DNA of 64,000 nt from Chryseobacterium sp. ERMR1:04 (GCF_001297705.1 NZ_LIRF01000003.1:868001-932000); one strand, 5' to 3'; shown: positions 1 to 8,883, counted from the first letter of the stretch. A program made the numbers and translations. The notes: generated by a model from the sequence alone, not told the origin.

Positions 1-74
1 AAGGCTTAATAAAAACCAGTGAATCAAAGTTACAGGGTTTAAGTAAAAGTGATCTTTTGGAAATTTTGGAATAA
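1..74 (+). CDS. 3' end of an unidentified gene (partial)
   Basis: The frame starting at base 3 is open to a TAA at 72-74 and encodes about 23 residues ending in GLSKSDLLEILE, which has the look of a genuine protein C terminus. The rest lies outside the window, so the family cannot be named. It points toward the intergenic repeat that follows. The other two plus frames meet a stop within the first 22 bases. Confidence 0.4.
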   Translation, partial: GLIKTSESKLQGLSKSDLLEILE

Positions 75-78
75 AAAT

Positions 79-286
79 TTAACCACAAAAGGCGCAAAAG
101 TTTTACTATTAATATATTTTGCATAATAATTTTCCATTTAGTTTGTCATTCCGGAGGAATTTAAACTCTCTTATAAAGAGATTGAATTACTTTGCAGAGA
201 TTCCTCCGGAATGACAAAAAGGATGCTTATATCCATTGAAAAATTGTGACTTTTGGTTCCATAAAATCTTCGATTTGTGGTAAAAA
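79..286. repeat. MITE-like intergenic repeat with degenerate inverted ends
   Basis: The left end (79-100, starting TTAACCACAAAAGG) closely matches the left end of another intergenic element at 21319. A degenerate opposite end lies near 268-286 (GATTTGTGGTAAA). The palindromic unit at 142-218 is nested inside. No ORF is present. Such AACCACAAAAG-type non-coding elements are scattered in flavobacterial genomes; calling it MITE-like is inference. Confidence 0.45.
142..218. repeat. Perfect 19-bp inverted repeat, palindromic intergenic element
   Basis: The arms at 142-160 and 200-218 are exact reverse complements (core CATTCCGGAGGAAT) separated by 39 bases. The spacer itself holds a small near-palindrome around 168-180. 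As RNA it would form a long hairpin. The arms are notably GC-richer than their surroundings. Possible roles are REP-like repeat or mRNA 3'-end stabiliser for the gene ending at 74. Confidence 0.7.
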
Positions 287-361
287 AATCACCACTTTTA
301 TAGATTATAAAATTAATAAATGATTTCATTGAAAATAATTCAAAAATAAAAGCACATTTAG

Positions 362-369
362 TATATTTG
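362..369 (+). promoter_or_regulatory. Bacteroidetes-type -7 box (TATATTTG)
   Basis: This matches the TAnnTTTG -7 consensus of Bacteroidetes housekeeping promoters and lies 19 bases before the ATG of the AraC-type gene. No well-spaced TTG -33 box is visible, so the call rests on the -7 motif and its position. Confidence 0.4.
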
Positions 370-388
370 ATTTTTATAATTTTGCATC

Positions 389-1303
389 ATGAGCGATCAA
401 TTAGAAACTATAGCAGATTACTACAAACGGATCAGAGAAAACAAAAATAAAATGTTTGATACTGATGATTTTGAAACAGGAAAATCGCATTTCAATATTT
501 CTATGCGAAAGTATTGCAGTTTCAAAAGTCCTTATAACCGTAGAGATTACTATAAGATCAGTTTTATTATTGGTAAAGGAACGTTTCAATATGGGCAGCA
601 ACAATTGTATATTGATCGTCCTGCTCTATTTTTCCCTTCTCCCAATATTCCTTATTCGTGGGAATGCGACGGAGATCTTCAGGAAGGCTATTTCTGTTTG
701 TTTAATCAGGAGTTTTTTAATGGAAATTCAGAGTTTAAATTATTCAAGAAAACCTCTCTCTTTAAAGAATGGAGCATGCCGCTTGTTTTTTTAACCGAAG
801 AACAAACTCAGCTGGTTACCGTCTATTTTGAGCAGATGTATAAGTTGAACAACTCCTCCTACCCGTTTCGATGCAACAGTATTAAAAACCATTTGGCATC
901 CGTTTTACACCTTGCCCTGGAAAACCGTGTGGAAGACATTGACCCTAATGAACTTCCCGCCAACATTAGATTATACCGATTGTTTGATGAGCTTCTCAAC
1001 AAACAGTTTCCGTTGGATTCTCCGGCTTACCCGTTAACTTTAAAAACAGCTTCAGATTTTGCGGAGCATCTTAATGTGCATGTGAATCATTTAAATTCTT
1101 CTGTAAAATCAGTCGCCAATCTTACCACCACTCAAATCATCAAAGAAAGAATGTTTGAAGAATCTAAAAATCTATTAAAATATACCAACTGGGATATTTC
1201 GGAAATTGGGTATACACTGGGATTTGATGAACCTTCTCATTTCAATAATTTCTTTAAAAAGCATGCCAACACTTCTCCGCTTAAATTTAAGAGCACTGTT
1301 TAA
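389..1303 (+). CDS. AraC-family transcriptional regulator
   Basis: A 304-residue cytoplasmic regulator. Residues about 30-190 form a cupin-like sensory region (a segment reading ALFFPSPNIPYSWE is typical of AraC sensor folds). Residues about 205-302 carry the two helix-turn-helix motifs of the AraC DNA-binding domain; the second is seen in DISEIGYTLGFDEPSHF and the end in the usual SPLKFK. The ATG lies 19 bases after a TATATTTG box. The next gene, an efflux transporter, starts 90 bases downstream on the same strand, which suggests that this protein controls it in response to a small molecule. The ligand is unknown. Confidence 0.9.
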   Translation: MSDQLETIADYYKRIRENKNKMFDTDDFETGKSHFNISMRKYCSFKSPYNRRDYYKISFIIGKGTFQYGQQQLYIDRPALFFPSPNIPYSWECDGDLQEGYFCLFNQEFFNGNSEFKLFKKTSLFKEWSMPLVFLTEEQTQLVTVYFEQMYKLNNSSYPFRCNSIKNHLASVLHLALENRVEDIDPNELPANIRLYRLFDELLNKQFPLDSPAYPLTLKTASDFAEHLNVHVNHLNSSVKSVANLTTTQIIKERMFEESKNLLKYTNWDISEIGYTLGFDEPSHFNNFFKKHANTSPLKFKSTV

Positions 1304-1363
1304 TTCTTTGAATTTTGTAATTTTTACTTTGTCTTTTAAAATTCATATTAATGATACTTTCTC

Positions 1364-1371
1364 TATTTTTG
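1364..1371 (+). promoter_or_regulatory. -7 box (TATTTTTG) before the efflux gene
   Basis: Matches TAnnTTTG and lies 22 bases before the ATG of the MFS gene, so the transporter could have its own promoter besides read-through from the regulator gene. No correctly spaced -33 box was found. Confidence 0.35.
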
Positions 1372-1393
1372 TATCGTTAAAAAATGAATAAAC

Positions 1394-2602
1394 ATGTTGT
1401 TGAAAGAAGCATCTGAAAAACGCATCAGATTAGTTACGATAATGGCCTTTATCTCGATCCCTCTTTCGGGGTTTGTAACGGACATTTATTTGCCTTCATT
1501 TCCATCGATGGCCAAAGGAATGCAGGTTTCGGAAAAAGACATCCAGATTACGTTAACATCGTATTTACTGAGTTATGGGATCTGTCAGTTATTTGTAGGA
1601 AACATCTTAGATAATATCGGACGTTACCGACCTAAATTGGTAGCCTTATTCTTTTTGATCATCAGCAGTCTTTTGATCACAATGACGAATAGTATTTTGT
1701 TGATCTGCCTCCTCCGAATTCTTCAGGGTGCTGCCGTCTCTGTTCTGGTAGTGGCGACCCGCGCAATCTTTGTAGATATTTATGATGCGGAAAAAGTGAA
1801 ACACTATTTAAGTTATTTCACTATTGTCTGGTCTTGTGGACCTATTTTAGCACCGTTTCTTGGCGGTTATCTTGAAAAACTGTTTAACTGGCATGCGAAT
1901 TTTTATTTCTTAGCTTTCTACGCGGGGGCCATATTTCTGTTTGAATTATTCTTCAGCGGAGAAAGTTTACCCGAGAAGAAGAAAGTCAGTTTTTCAGAAA
2001 ATATCAAGCTCTATCAGATGATGTTGAAGAACCGCATTTTTATGTTGGGAATCTTTATTTTGGGATTAAGTTATTCGATTGTGATGTTGTTTAATATTAC
2101 CGGACCTTTTATTATTGAAAACACCTTCCATTTCACTCCGGTTGTTATTGGATATTGTACTTTGATTTTAGGATTCTCCTGGATGATTGGCGGTTTTATA
2201 GGAAAGAAAAGAATTGCATTAGATTTTAACTCCCGTATTTTACAACCTGTTATTATACAATTGGTTTTAATAGCGAGTTTAATTGCAGTAAGTTACTTCG
2301 CACAAAGCCTTTACATTACCATTCCTTTTGCATTTTTCATCCATATTTGTTCGGGGATTTTATTTACCTCCTTTTTTACGACAAGTATGTTGTATTTCCC
2401 TAAGAATGCGGGAACAGCAGGCGGATTAATGGGTGGATTGGTGTATATCATCACTTCTCTTACGAGCTTTATTATTTCGGTAAGTGGAAACGTAAGCGAA
2501 CAAAAAGATTTGGGTTGGCGATATTTTATTATAGCCTTTTTACTTTTTGGTATCATCCTTATCATGAGTAAAACATTGAAAAAAGAAAAAGCAGAGAATT
2601 AA
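1394..2602 (+). CDS. MFS multidrug efflux transporter, Bcr/CflA-like
   Basis: A 402-residue inner-membrane protein with about 12 hydrophobic segments and the MFS motif A in the loop after helix 2 (GNILDNIGRYRPKL). The N terminus (GFVTDIYLPSFPSMA) is the pattern of the Bcr/CflA drug:proton antiporter branch. Family length is about 400, so it is complete. The substrate cannot be read from sequence; members export drugs such as bicyclomycin or chloramphenicol, and some export small metabolites. The upstream AraC-type gene is its probable regulator. Its stop lies inside the stem of a terminator shared with the convergent methyltransferase gene. Confidence 0.9.
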   Translation: MLLKEASEKRIRLVTIMAFISIPLSGFVTDIYLPSFPSMAKGMQVSEKDIQITLTSYLLSYGICQLFVGNILDNIGRYRPKLVALFFLIISSLLITMTNSILLICLLRILQGAAVSVLVVATRAIFVDIYDAEKVKHYLSYFTIVWSCGPILAPFLGGYLEKLFNWHANFYFLAFYAGAIFLFELFFSGESLPEKKKVSFSENIKLYQMMLKNRIFMLGIFILGLSYSIVMLFNITGPFIIENTFHFTPVVIGYCTLILGFSWMIGGFIGKKRIALDFNSRILQPVIIQLVLIASLIAVSYFAQSLYITIPFAFFIHICSGILFTSFFTTSMLYFPKNAGTAGGLMGGLVYIITSLTSFIISVSGNVSEQKDLGWRYFIIAFLLFGIILIMSKTLKKEKAEN

Positions 2603-2614
2603 TCTCTGCTTTTT
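2586..2614. terminator. Bidirectional intrinsic terminator
   Basis: A 12-bp stem (2586-2597 with 2603-2614, core GCAGAGA/TCTCTGC) is flanked by A on the left and T on the right. It sits between the convergent genes ending at 2602 and 2615, so it can serve both strands. Confidence 0.85.
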
Positions 2615-3496
2615 TTATATTTTTAAGTGAAGAAATAGATTTACATTTTCGGGCTCCCGGCCAACGTTCATCTTAGATTCCTCATATCCTGCCTGTTTTG
2701 CAAGATGGTACAACTGTTCTTCAGTGCGATGGTTTAGATACCAATCACCAAAAAATTCCATATATGCTCTGGTGGGATTATGATCTTCATTAAAATTACC
2801 AATAATTATTTCGCCCTCCACTTTAAGCCATTCCTTCATTCTTTTCAATAACATGATGAATGCTTTATCATCAAAGTAATCAAAAAGTCCGGCAGACCAA
2901 ATGATATCAAATTTATGATCCGTGTGAAAACGAAAAATATTCTTTTTGATGAATGTAATTTTATCTAAATGAGGATGGTTTAATATTTTCGCATACAGAA
3001 TGGCTTTCTCATCCATTTCAACACAAGTGGTTGCAATGTCTAATTGAGGGTTTTCATTATATAATTCATATAGGTCGCGTGCCGGCCCGCTCGCCAGATT
3101 CAAAAGAGATCCTCCTTCTTTTAAACGTTGAGATACCTTTTCCTTAAAATACTCTTTTCTGTTTCTAACCGCCTTTGCCGAAGAAATTGAGACCGTATAT
3201 CTGTCCCATTTTGAAAATTTAGAGGAAACCTCTTTTGTATATAACTTATCAATAATATGAAAATCTCCCGCATAACCATGAGGTTTGGCAAAAGTGTGCC
3301 CCACTATTGATTTTTGATCTTTCAGAAATTCGCAATTGTTTTTTAAATCTGTTATTTCATTAGGCGTTAATCTGTTTTCACTCACTTGATGAACCAATCC
3401 ATTAATCATCATTGTAAGTTCATCAAATTCTTCAATTACGGGACCATTATTAGAAATTATTTCATTCATTCTTTCAAGAAGTATTGCTGTTTCCAT
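2615..3496 (-). CDS. Class I SAM-dependent methyltransferase
   Basis: A 293-residue soluble enzyme. The SAM-binding motif I is LLNLASGPARDLYELY (about residues 130-145), the acidic motif II is the CVEMDEKAI segment, and the post-motif region contains FDIIWSAGLFDYF. An N-terminal extension with PHGYAGDF resembles proteins annotated as PhcB-like fatty-acid methyl ester synthases, but that assignment is weak. It lies convergent to the efflux gene and divergent from the histidine kinase gene, so it is probably monocistronic. The methyl acceptor is unknown. Confidence 0.8.
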   Translation of the reverse strand: METAILLERMNEIISNNGPVIEEFDELTMMINGLVHQVSENRLTPNEITDLKNNCEFLKDQKSIVGHTFAKPHGYAGDFHIIDKLYTKEVSSKFSKWDRYTVSISSAKAVRNRKEYFKEKVSQRLKEGGSLLNLASGPARDLYELYNENPQLDIATTCVEMDEKAILYAKILNHPHLDKITFIKKNIFRFHTDHKFDIIWSAGLFDYFDDKAFIMLLKRMKEWLKVEGEIIIGNFNEDHNPTRAYMEFFGDWYLNHRTEEQLYHLAKQAGYEESKMNVGREPENVNLFLHLKI

Positions 3497-3862
3497 ATCT
3501 TATTATTTAATTGTGAATCGTTAACTAATATCTATTATAAACTAACATTTCTACACTTCATTTGAATCGCTCATTTCATCATCCATCCTTTATTATTTAC
3601 TAATTTAACGAATATTTTACACCAAATGACTTTAATTAAATATAAAATATTCATTAATTATCCATTAAAACAGGTTATAAAAAATTTGATTTAAAGGAAT
3701 ATAAACCTCCTCTTCATTTACCCAAAACAATATCAATCCCATTGTTGATGCCTAGAATCCTAGTGTTTGCGTATTATATTTCATCATCATTCTTACATGA
3801 TCTAATATTACACCGTCAATATAGAATAGTTTTATATTGATTAATTTTAATACATACAAAAA
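3497..3862. other. Intergenic region between divergent genes
   Basis: This 366-base AT-rich gap separates the divergent methyltransferase and histidine kinase genes and must hold both promoters. I found no ORF, hairpin or clearly spaced promoter pair in it. Confidence 0.6.
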
Positions 3863-4903
3863 ATGAGGCAATTAATGAAAAAACACTGGAAACCCATATT
3901 GTTCAGTTTACTAGCTTATATAATTTGGGCTGTAGCGATATTGGCAATCCTTGTCATATTAAAAGGGGAACATACAACTCGGAGGCTTATGGAAATAGAC
4001 AACCCTATCCATATTATCCATGTCCTCCTTAAGGGTACCATTGTTTATTATGTTCTGATTTATCTCCTCATCATTCCTTTAATAAAAACCAAGAATTGGA
4101 AAAAAATAGGTATACAAAGTTTATTATTTTTCTTAATTCTTACAACGTATGAGTATTTCTGGAATTTCGATATTATCAACCAGGGTTTTGTAGAACAAGC
4201 GTATACAAACATTTTTTTTCTATTATATACAGCCTGTTTGGATGTTTCAAAAATATTTATCGCTCTTTTTATTGCGGGTATCATAACATCATATGAAATA
4301 CACAGACGCAAAGAAGAACTTGAAAAACAAAAATTAAAAGCAGAAATTTCAGCGATTAAATACCAGATCAATCCGCATTTTCTATTTAACTCACTGAGTT
4401 TTATTTATACTAAAACAGTAACTACCAACCCTGAAGCTGCCCACGCTGTACTGCTACTTTCTGAAATCATGAGTTATGCGCTGGACGAGTGGGATGAGCT
4501 TGGAAAGGTCCCCTTAGCATTAGAAGTGGAACATATGAAAAAAGTGATAGAGATGAATCAGATCAGGTTTAATCATATCCTGAACATTAAATATTCTGAA
4601 CATATAGAACCTAATAATGCGTATATTCCTGCTTTGGCTTTTCTAACATTGGTGGAAAACGCTTTTAAACACGGCGACCTTAACGATGAAAACAACCATG
4701 TAACCATTCATCTGGAAGCTACAAAAAATAAGATCTATTTTCTGGTAAGTAATAAAAAGAAAAAAGGTCCAAAAGAGCCTTCCAAAGGAATAGGACTAAG
4801 TAATGTGCAACAACGTTTGCAACTGATGTACGGAACCAAACATTCCTTTACCATTAAAGAAGATGAAAATTATTATGTAAATGAAATAACTATCAACCTT
4901 TAA
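3863..4903 (+). CDS. LytS/YehU-type sensor histidine kinase
   Basis: A 346-residue inner-membrane kinase. Four hydrophobic segments span residues about 12-145 and a short coiled coil about 145-165. The phospho-acceptor motif is INPHFLFN with His172, as in the His_kinase (PF06580) family. The N box is TLVENAFKHG and the G box GIGLSNVQQRL. No periplasmic sensor domain is present, so the signal is probably sensed in the membrane. The LytTR response regulator starts 3 bases after the stop, a clear operon pair. Confidence 0.92.
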   Translation: MRQLMKKHWKPILFSLLAYIIWAVAILAILVILKGEHTTRRLMEIDNPIHIIHVLLKGTIVYYVLIYLLIIPLIKTKNWKKIGIQSLLFFLILTTYEYFWNFDIINQGFVEQAYTNIFFLLYTACLDVSKIFIALFIAGIITSYEIHRRKEELEKQKLKAEISAIKYQINPHFLFNSLSFIYTKTVTTNPEAAHAVLLLSEIMSYALDEWDELGKVPLALEVEHMKKVIEMNQIRFNHILNIKYSEHIEPNNAYIPALAFLTLVENAFKHGDLNDENNHVTIHLEATKNKIYFLVSNKKKKGPKEPSKGIGLSNVQQRLQLMYGTKHSFTIKEDENYYVNEITINL

Positions 4904-4906
4904 GTT

Positions 4907-5653
4907 ATGATTAATTGTATTGTTGTAGATGATGAAGCTCATGCTATAGAGCTGCTAACCCTTCATATTGAACAAACCCCTTTTTTGACACTCGTGGGCA
5001 CGGCTACTAATCCGGCAGAAGCACTACAGGTACTGAATACCACAGAGGTAGACTTGATCTTTCTGGATATTCAAATGCCGGGAATGTCTGGGATTGAGTT
5101 GCTGCAATTGTTGAATGACAGATATAAGGTGATTCTTACCACTGCATTCAGAGAATATGCAATGGAAGGGTTTGATCACAATGTGGTAGATTATCTTCTG
5201 AAACCTATCTTCTTCCCTAGATTTCTTAAAGCTGTACAGCGTGCACAGGAAGTAATTTCATCACCTAAAAAAGAGATAGATGATTTTATATTGGTAAAGA
5301 CAGAATACAAAGGTAAACTCTTAAAAATCAAAATAAATGATATCATCTACATAGAAGGAAAAGGCAAATACGTCTGTTTTCATACCCGAGACGGAGAGCA
5401 AGTGACCGCGCTCCTTAATATCGGAGGACTTGAAGAAAAACTTCCCAGCGACCAATTTTTGAGAATCCATAAATCATTCATTATTGCTGTACCATTTATT
5501 ATTATGATTCATGGAAATCTTGTGCAACTGGAATTTACAAAGAACCAAATTCCCATTGGACAAACCTACAAGGATATTTTCATGAGCCACATGATAGGGA
5601 AAGTGATCACCAATAAAAATAATGAAGGCTCTAATCCTACATCATCCATCTAA
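4907..5653 (+). CDS. LytTR-family response regulator
   Basis: A 248-residue cytoplasmic regulator. The receiver domain spans residues 1-120 with the acidic pair DDE at 8-10, phospho-acceptor Asp54 (FLDIQMPG) and the conserved Lys in DYLLKPI. The LytTR DNA-binding domain spans about 135-235 (IIYIEGKGKYVCFHTRDG, then FLRIHKSFII). It is the cognate partner of the kinase 3 bases upstream. Targets are unknown; the short gene at 5726 just downstream is one candidate. Confidence 0.93.
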   Translation: MINCIVVDDEAHAIELLTLHIEQTPFLTLVGTATNPAEALQVLNTTEVDLIFLDIQMPGMSGIELLQLLNDRYKVILTTAFREYAMEGFDHNVVDYLLKPIFFPRFLKAVQRAQEVISSPKKEIDDFILVKTEYKGKLLKIKINDIIYIEGKGKYVCFHTRDGEQVTALLNIGGLEEKLPSDQFLRIHKSFIIAVPFIIMIHGNLVQLEFTKNQIPIGQTYKDIFMSHMIGKVITNKNNEGSNPTSSI

Positions 5654-5725
5654 TCCACTTCAAAATATTTTATAACATGTATCTTGCTTAGAGTAAATAC
5701 AATAACCATCTTAAATCAATTTCAT

Positions 5726-5860
5726 ATGAGCGAAGAAGAAAAGAAAGGGAAACCTCAATTACCCAAGACCGATTTAGACAATCCTACACCCCTCACTGAA
5801 AAAGGAGGTACAAAAGGAGGAAAAATGAGTACTCCCTCTGAGGAAATTCAAAAAAAATAA
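5726..5860 (+). CDS. Small hydrophilic peptide, 44 residues
   Basis: ATG to TAA with a highly charged product: MSEEEKKGKPQLPKTDL at the start, then a Pro/Thr stretch, a duplicated KGG pair (EKGGTKGGK) and a C terminus ending SEEIQKK. There is no signal peptide or membrane segment. It lies 72 bases after the response regulator and is followed by a strong terminator 18 bases later, so it is probably the last gene of that transcript. I do not recognise the family. The KGG motifs recall leader peptides of exported or modified peptides, but there is no long core after them and no modifying enzyme nearby. Confidence 0.6.
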   Translation: MSEEEKKGKPQLPKTDLDNPTPLTEKGGTKGGKMSTPSEEIQKK

Positions 5861-5878
5861 TTTTACTCTATACAATTG

Positions 5879-5915
5879 AAACCATCTGACATAAGTTTTG
5901 TTCAGATGGTTTTTT
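5879..5915 (+). terminator. Intrinsic terminator
   Basis: An 11-bp stem, AAACCATCTGA (5879-5889) with TCAGATGGTTT (5902-5912), is followed by a run of T. It ends the kinase, regulator and small-peptide transcript. Confidence 0.85.
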
Positions 5916-5969
5916 ATGTGAATAATGAGCGGCTTACTCTTATTTTTACATTCAACTATTCACTGATTT

Positions 5970-6362
5970 CTATATCCATTCTTCCAATAAATGATACCAA
6001 CGAATCTTATGATCAGATTCCAGCAAAAAAACGGCAGATGCCTTTCTTGTATTCATTTCTCCATCGGCATTTTGAGTTTCTACATATTCAGCCAACGCAT
6101 GTTTATCTGAAAGCTGAATTTTTATATCTGAAACTTTAATTTCCATTTCTGAAAATCTGCCAAAAGCAGTAGGCAACCAACTGGCAAAACCGTCGTAATC
6201 CAATTCATTTCCTCTACTCCCTTTCATTTTAAAATCAGGATGGAAATTTTGCAATAAACTTGAAAGCAGAGCTTCTTTATGGGTTGTATTTTGTGTAAAC
6301 CAATTTTCAATATTCTCATGAAAATCTAAAATTTCTTTTTCTACCCCTTCTTTATAATCCAT
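5970..6362 (-). CDS. NTF2-like/SnoaL-type small protein
   Basis: A 130-residue protein without a signal peptide. The pattern is an N-terminal helix (EKEILDFHENIENWF), an acidic helix-strand region, and C-terminal strands (SAVFLLESDHKIRWYHLLEEW). This is the size and layout of the NTF2-like fold used by DUF4440 and SnoaL-type proteins. No catalytic residues can be assigned with confidence. It stands alone between convergent genes, and its function is unknown. Confidence 0.65.
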   Translation of the reverse strand: MDYKEGVEKEILDFHENIENWFTQNTTHKEALLSSLLQNFHPDFKMKGSRGNELDYDGFASWLPTAFGRFSEMEIKVSDIKIQLSDKHALAEYVETQNADGEMNTRKASAVFLLESDHKIRWYHLLEEWI

Positions 6363-6557
6363 TTCTTTTATATTCTTCTGATTATTGATTTTATTATTTT
6401 TAATACTGATGATTTTATTGATTTAAAATCCCATAAAAGCATTCCTGCTGCAAAAAACCTACTTCATCTTTACTAAAGCGTCTAATTAAGCATTTAATTA
6501 TCACCAAATTAACAATATCAGTAGATATGCAGTACCCTTTCTTTAAGGCAAACATAA

Positions 6558-6565
6558 TACATTTG
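6558..6565 (+). promoter_or_regulatory. Orphan -7 box (TACATTTG)
   Basis: A TAnnTTTG match on the plus strand in a gap with no plus-strand ORF. It is followed by structured sequence and, about 170 bases later, by a terminator-like hairpin with six T. It is the proposed promoter of the candidate RNA at 6572-6757. There is no clear -33 box. Confidence 0.3.
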
Positions 6566-6571
6566 AAATAT

Positions 6572-6757
6572 AAATAGCAACATTTATTATTACAAAGCAG
6601 GGGCTTTTTTTCTTAAGTTTTTCATCCTTGTCCCTGCTTTAACAAAGACAAAAAGTATCTGCAAAATCTATTTGTAGTTCATATTATAAAAGAATACACT
6701 CTCATATTTGTGTTCGTGTTTTTTGTGTTGCGGGGGCAATTCCAAGCCCCTGTTTTT
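6572..6757 (+). ncRNA. Candidate structured non-coding RNA
   Basis: This non-coding stretch has several consistent pairings. Bases 6598-6605 pair perfectly with 6744-6751, and 6658-6664 form a small hairpin with 6671-6677. Alternatively, 6594-6602 pair perfectly with 6632-6640. The 3' end is a GGGGC/GCCCC hairpin (6733-6750) followed by T6. With the -7 box at 6558 this makes a transcript of about 185 bases, similar in size to 6S RNA, but I cannot confirm any family. It reads toward the ClC gene, which is on the other strand, so it is not a 5' leader of that gene. Confidence 0.35.
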
Positions 6758-6765
6758 TATACGAA

Positions 6766-6796
6766 AAAAGAACTGTTTGCTACAAACAATTCTTTT
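6766..6796 (-). terminator. Intrinsic terminator of the ClC gene
   Basis: A 14-bp stem with one wobble pairs 6766-6779 with 6783-6796; read on the minus strand it ends in a T run. It lies about 40 bases after the stop of the ClC gene. Confidence 0.75.
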
Positions 6797-6835
6797 CAAA
6801 ATATCCTAAAAATTTTCTTTCAAGCCATTATTTCA

Positions 6836-8680
6836 TTAATCAGAATACTCTTTTAAAAGTTGTCTATAACTCATTAAGATAGACGATTTTGAAATAAAGC
6901 CTACAAATTTATTATCCTGATCTACAACAGGGAGATTCCACACCCCGGTATCATCAAATATCTGAAGAATTTTTAACGGTTTATCTTCCGGATGAATAAT
7001 GGCCGGAGGGGCTTTCATAATTTTAATAATACTCGCCGAAGTATCTGTATCCGAAAATAGAAAAGGGCGTATATCATCTATTGTAAAGATTCCGCGTAAT
7101 GTTTTAACATCATCAATAACTCCGAATATATTTTTGTTTCCGTCTTTTACGAGCTCAAACAAATCTGCTATAGACGCATTTTCATTCACTGTTTCTGAAA
7201 ACTTATCGATAAAATCTTCTGTTTTTAATGAAAACAATAAATTCTTGTCGTGCTTATTCGTAAAGATCTTTCCTTGATCTGCTAATGATTTCAATTCAGG
7301 AGAAATCGGAGAAAACCATTTCGCGATGAGGTATGACATCACAGAAACAATCATTAGGGGAATAAAAAGGTCATATCCAAAACTAGACTCTGCAATTAGA
7401 AAAATTGCGGTGAGCGGAGCATACAATACGCCACTCATGGCTCCTGCCATGCCTACAAGAACAAGATTGGTTACCGGAACATCCGAAAACCCAAGATGCT
7501 GACAAATCAAAGCAAATAAATAGCCTACCGTACCTCCTGCAAAAAGTGAAGGGGCAAAGTTTCCGCCATTACCACCACTAAAAATGGTAAAAGACGTAGC
7601 AAAAGCCTTTAACAGACATACTAAGATTAAAAATATAATAACTGTCCACTCCTTAATTTCAAAATATCTGAAAAAGCTGTTTTCAATAATAGAATGCGTG
7701 TTTCCGTTCGTAAAAGCCTTTACGGTATCATAGCCTTCCCCAAATAAAGGAGGGAAAAGTACACAAAGAAGGGATAAGACCGCTCCACCAAACATTGCTT
7801 TTCGCAATCGTGACATCTTAAGACCCTTTATAAAATGTTCTACTTTTTGAGAGACTACCACAAAATATCTCGCATATAATCCTGTTGCAATTCCTAAAAT
7901 AAGGTAATAAGGAACGTTTTTATAATTAAAAGGTTCTCTGGTATAAAACCTGAAAAGAATATCTTCCTGAAGTAAAATTCTCGATAAAAGACTTCCGCAA
8001 ACCGCAGCAACCACCAAAGGAATAAAGTCTGTAAAAACTACGCCGGTCAATAAGATTTCAAAAGCAAACATAATCCCCGCAATCGGCGCATTAAAAGCCG
8101 ATGCAATTCCCGCCGCTGCTCCTGCTGCCAACAATAATGTTCTTTCTTTATAACTTAAACGATACGTCTGAGCAAAATTAGACCCGATGGCAGAACCTGT
8201 AACAGCAATTGGACTTTCTAGTCCGGCAGAACCTCCAAGCCCAACGGTAATCGCACTCTGTACGATCTGAGAATACATTTTAACAGAAGAAACAATACTT
8301 GAATTCTGTGCAATTTCATATAAAATAGCACCAATTCCTTTTCTGTCCTGTCCTTTAAATATTGTTAAAACAACGCTTGTAGTGGCTACAATTCCCAAAA
8401 AAGGAAATACAATATAAAATAAGATCTGATATTCAAAGTGAACCTCATTGGTAATAAAATAATGAATATGGTGAACAAGAGTTTTTAATACAACCCCTGC
8501 CAATCCCGCGCTACATCCCACAATAATACCCGAAAGAACGAGAAACTGATTACGGCTTAACCTGTTGCTTAGCCAATGGAGAATAAGCTCATAACTCCGT
8601 ACTTTTTCAAGACCATATTTTTGAAAATCTCTTTTGAATTTTAGAAAACTTAGGTATTTTCTTTTATTATCAATTTTCAC
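6836..8680 (-). CDS. ClC-family chloride channel/transporter with tandem CBS domains
   Basis: A 614-residue inner-membrane protein. The ClC membrane domain spans residues about 45-460. The filter segments are visible: KGIGAILYEIA (about 114-124), GLGGSAGLESP (147-157, with Glu155 at the gating-glutamate position) and GGNGGNFAPSLFAGG (the GxFxP motif). Two CBS domains fill about 470-610 (SIADLFELV, then VVDQDNKFVGFISKSSIL). The usual GSGIP motif is replaced by KGIGA, common in this bacterial branch. Whether it is a channel or a H+/Cl- exchanger cannot be settled. It is monocistronic, with its own terminator. Confidence 0.93.
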   Translation of the reverse strand: MKIDNKRKYLSFLKFKRDFQKYGLEKVRSYELILHWLSNRLSRNQFLVLSGIIVGCSAGLAGVVLKTLVHHIHYFITNEVHFEYQILFYIVFPFLGIVATTSVVLTIFKGQDRKGIGAILYEIAQNSSIVSSVKMYSQIVQSAITVGLGGSAGLESPIAVTGSAIGSNFAQTYRLSYKERTLLLAAGAAAGIASAFNAPIAGIMFAFEILLTGVVFTDFIPLVVAAVCGSLLSRILLQEDILFRFYTREPFNYKNVPYYLILGIATGLYARYFVVVSQKVEHFIKGLKMSRLRKAMFGGAVLSLLCVLFPPLFGEGYDTVKAFTNGNTHSIIENSFFRYFEIKEWTVIIFLILVCLLKAFATSFTIFSGGNGGNFAPSLFAGGTVGYLFALICQHLGFSDVPVTNLVLVGMAGAMSGVLYAPLTAIFLIAESSFGYDLFIPLMIVSVMSYLIAKWFSPISPELKSLADQGKIFTNKHDKNLLFSLKTEDFIDKFSETVNENASIADLFELVKDGNKNIFGVIDDVKTLRGIFTIDDIRPFLFSDTDTSASIIKIMKAPPAIIHPEDKPLKILQIFDDTGVWNLPVVDQDNKFVGFISKSSILMSYRQLLKEYSD

Positions 8681-8883
8681 TTGTTTGAATGTTTTTTAAT
8701 TCCACCATTTAGTAAGCGGGATGTAAATTTAGGGAATTAAATTGTCTTTTTTTGAGAGCATCCTCTCAATCAGTGTAAAAACCAGCGATCAGCCTTTAAC
8801 ACTCAAAGTACTGCTTAGAAATAAAGTTCCGACAACCAAAGGATTAAACCTATAGCTGTTCAATTTATTATTTGATTTTTATT

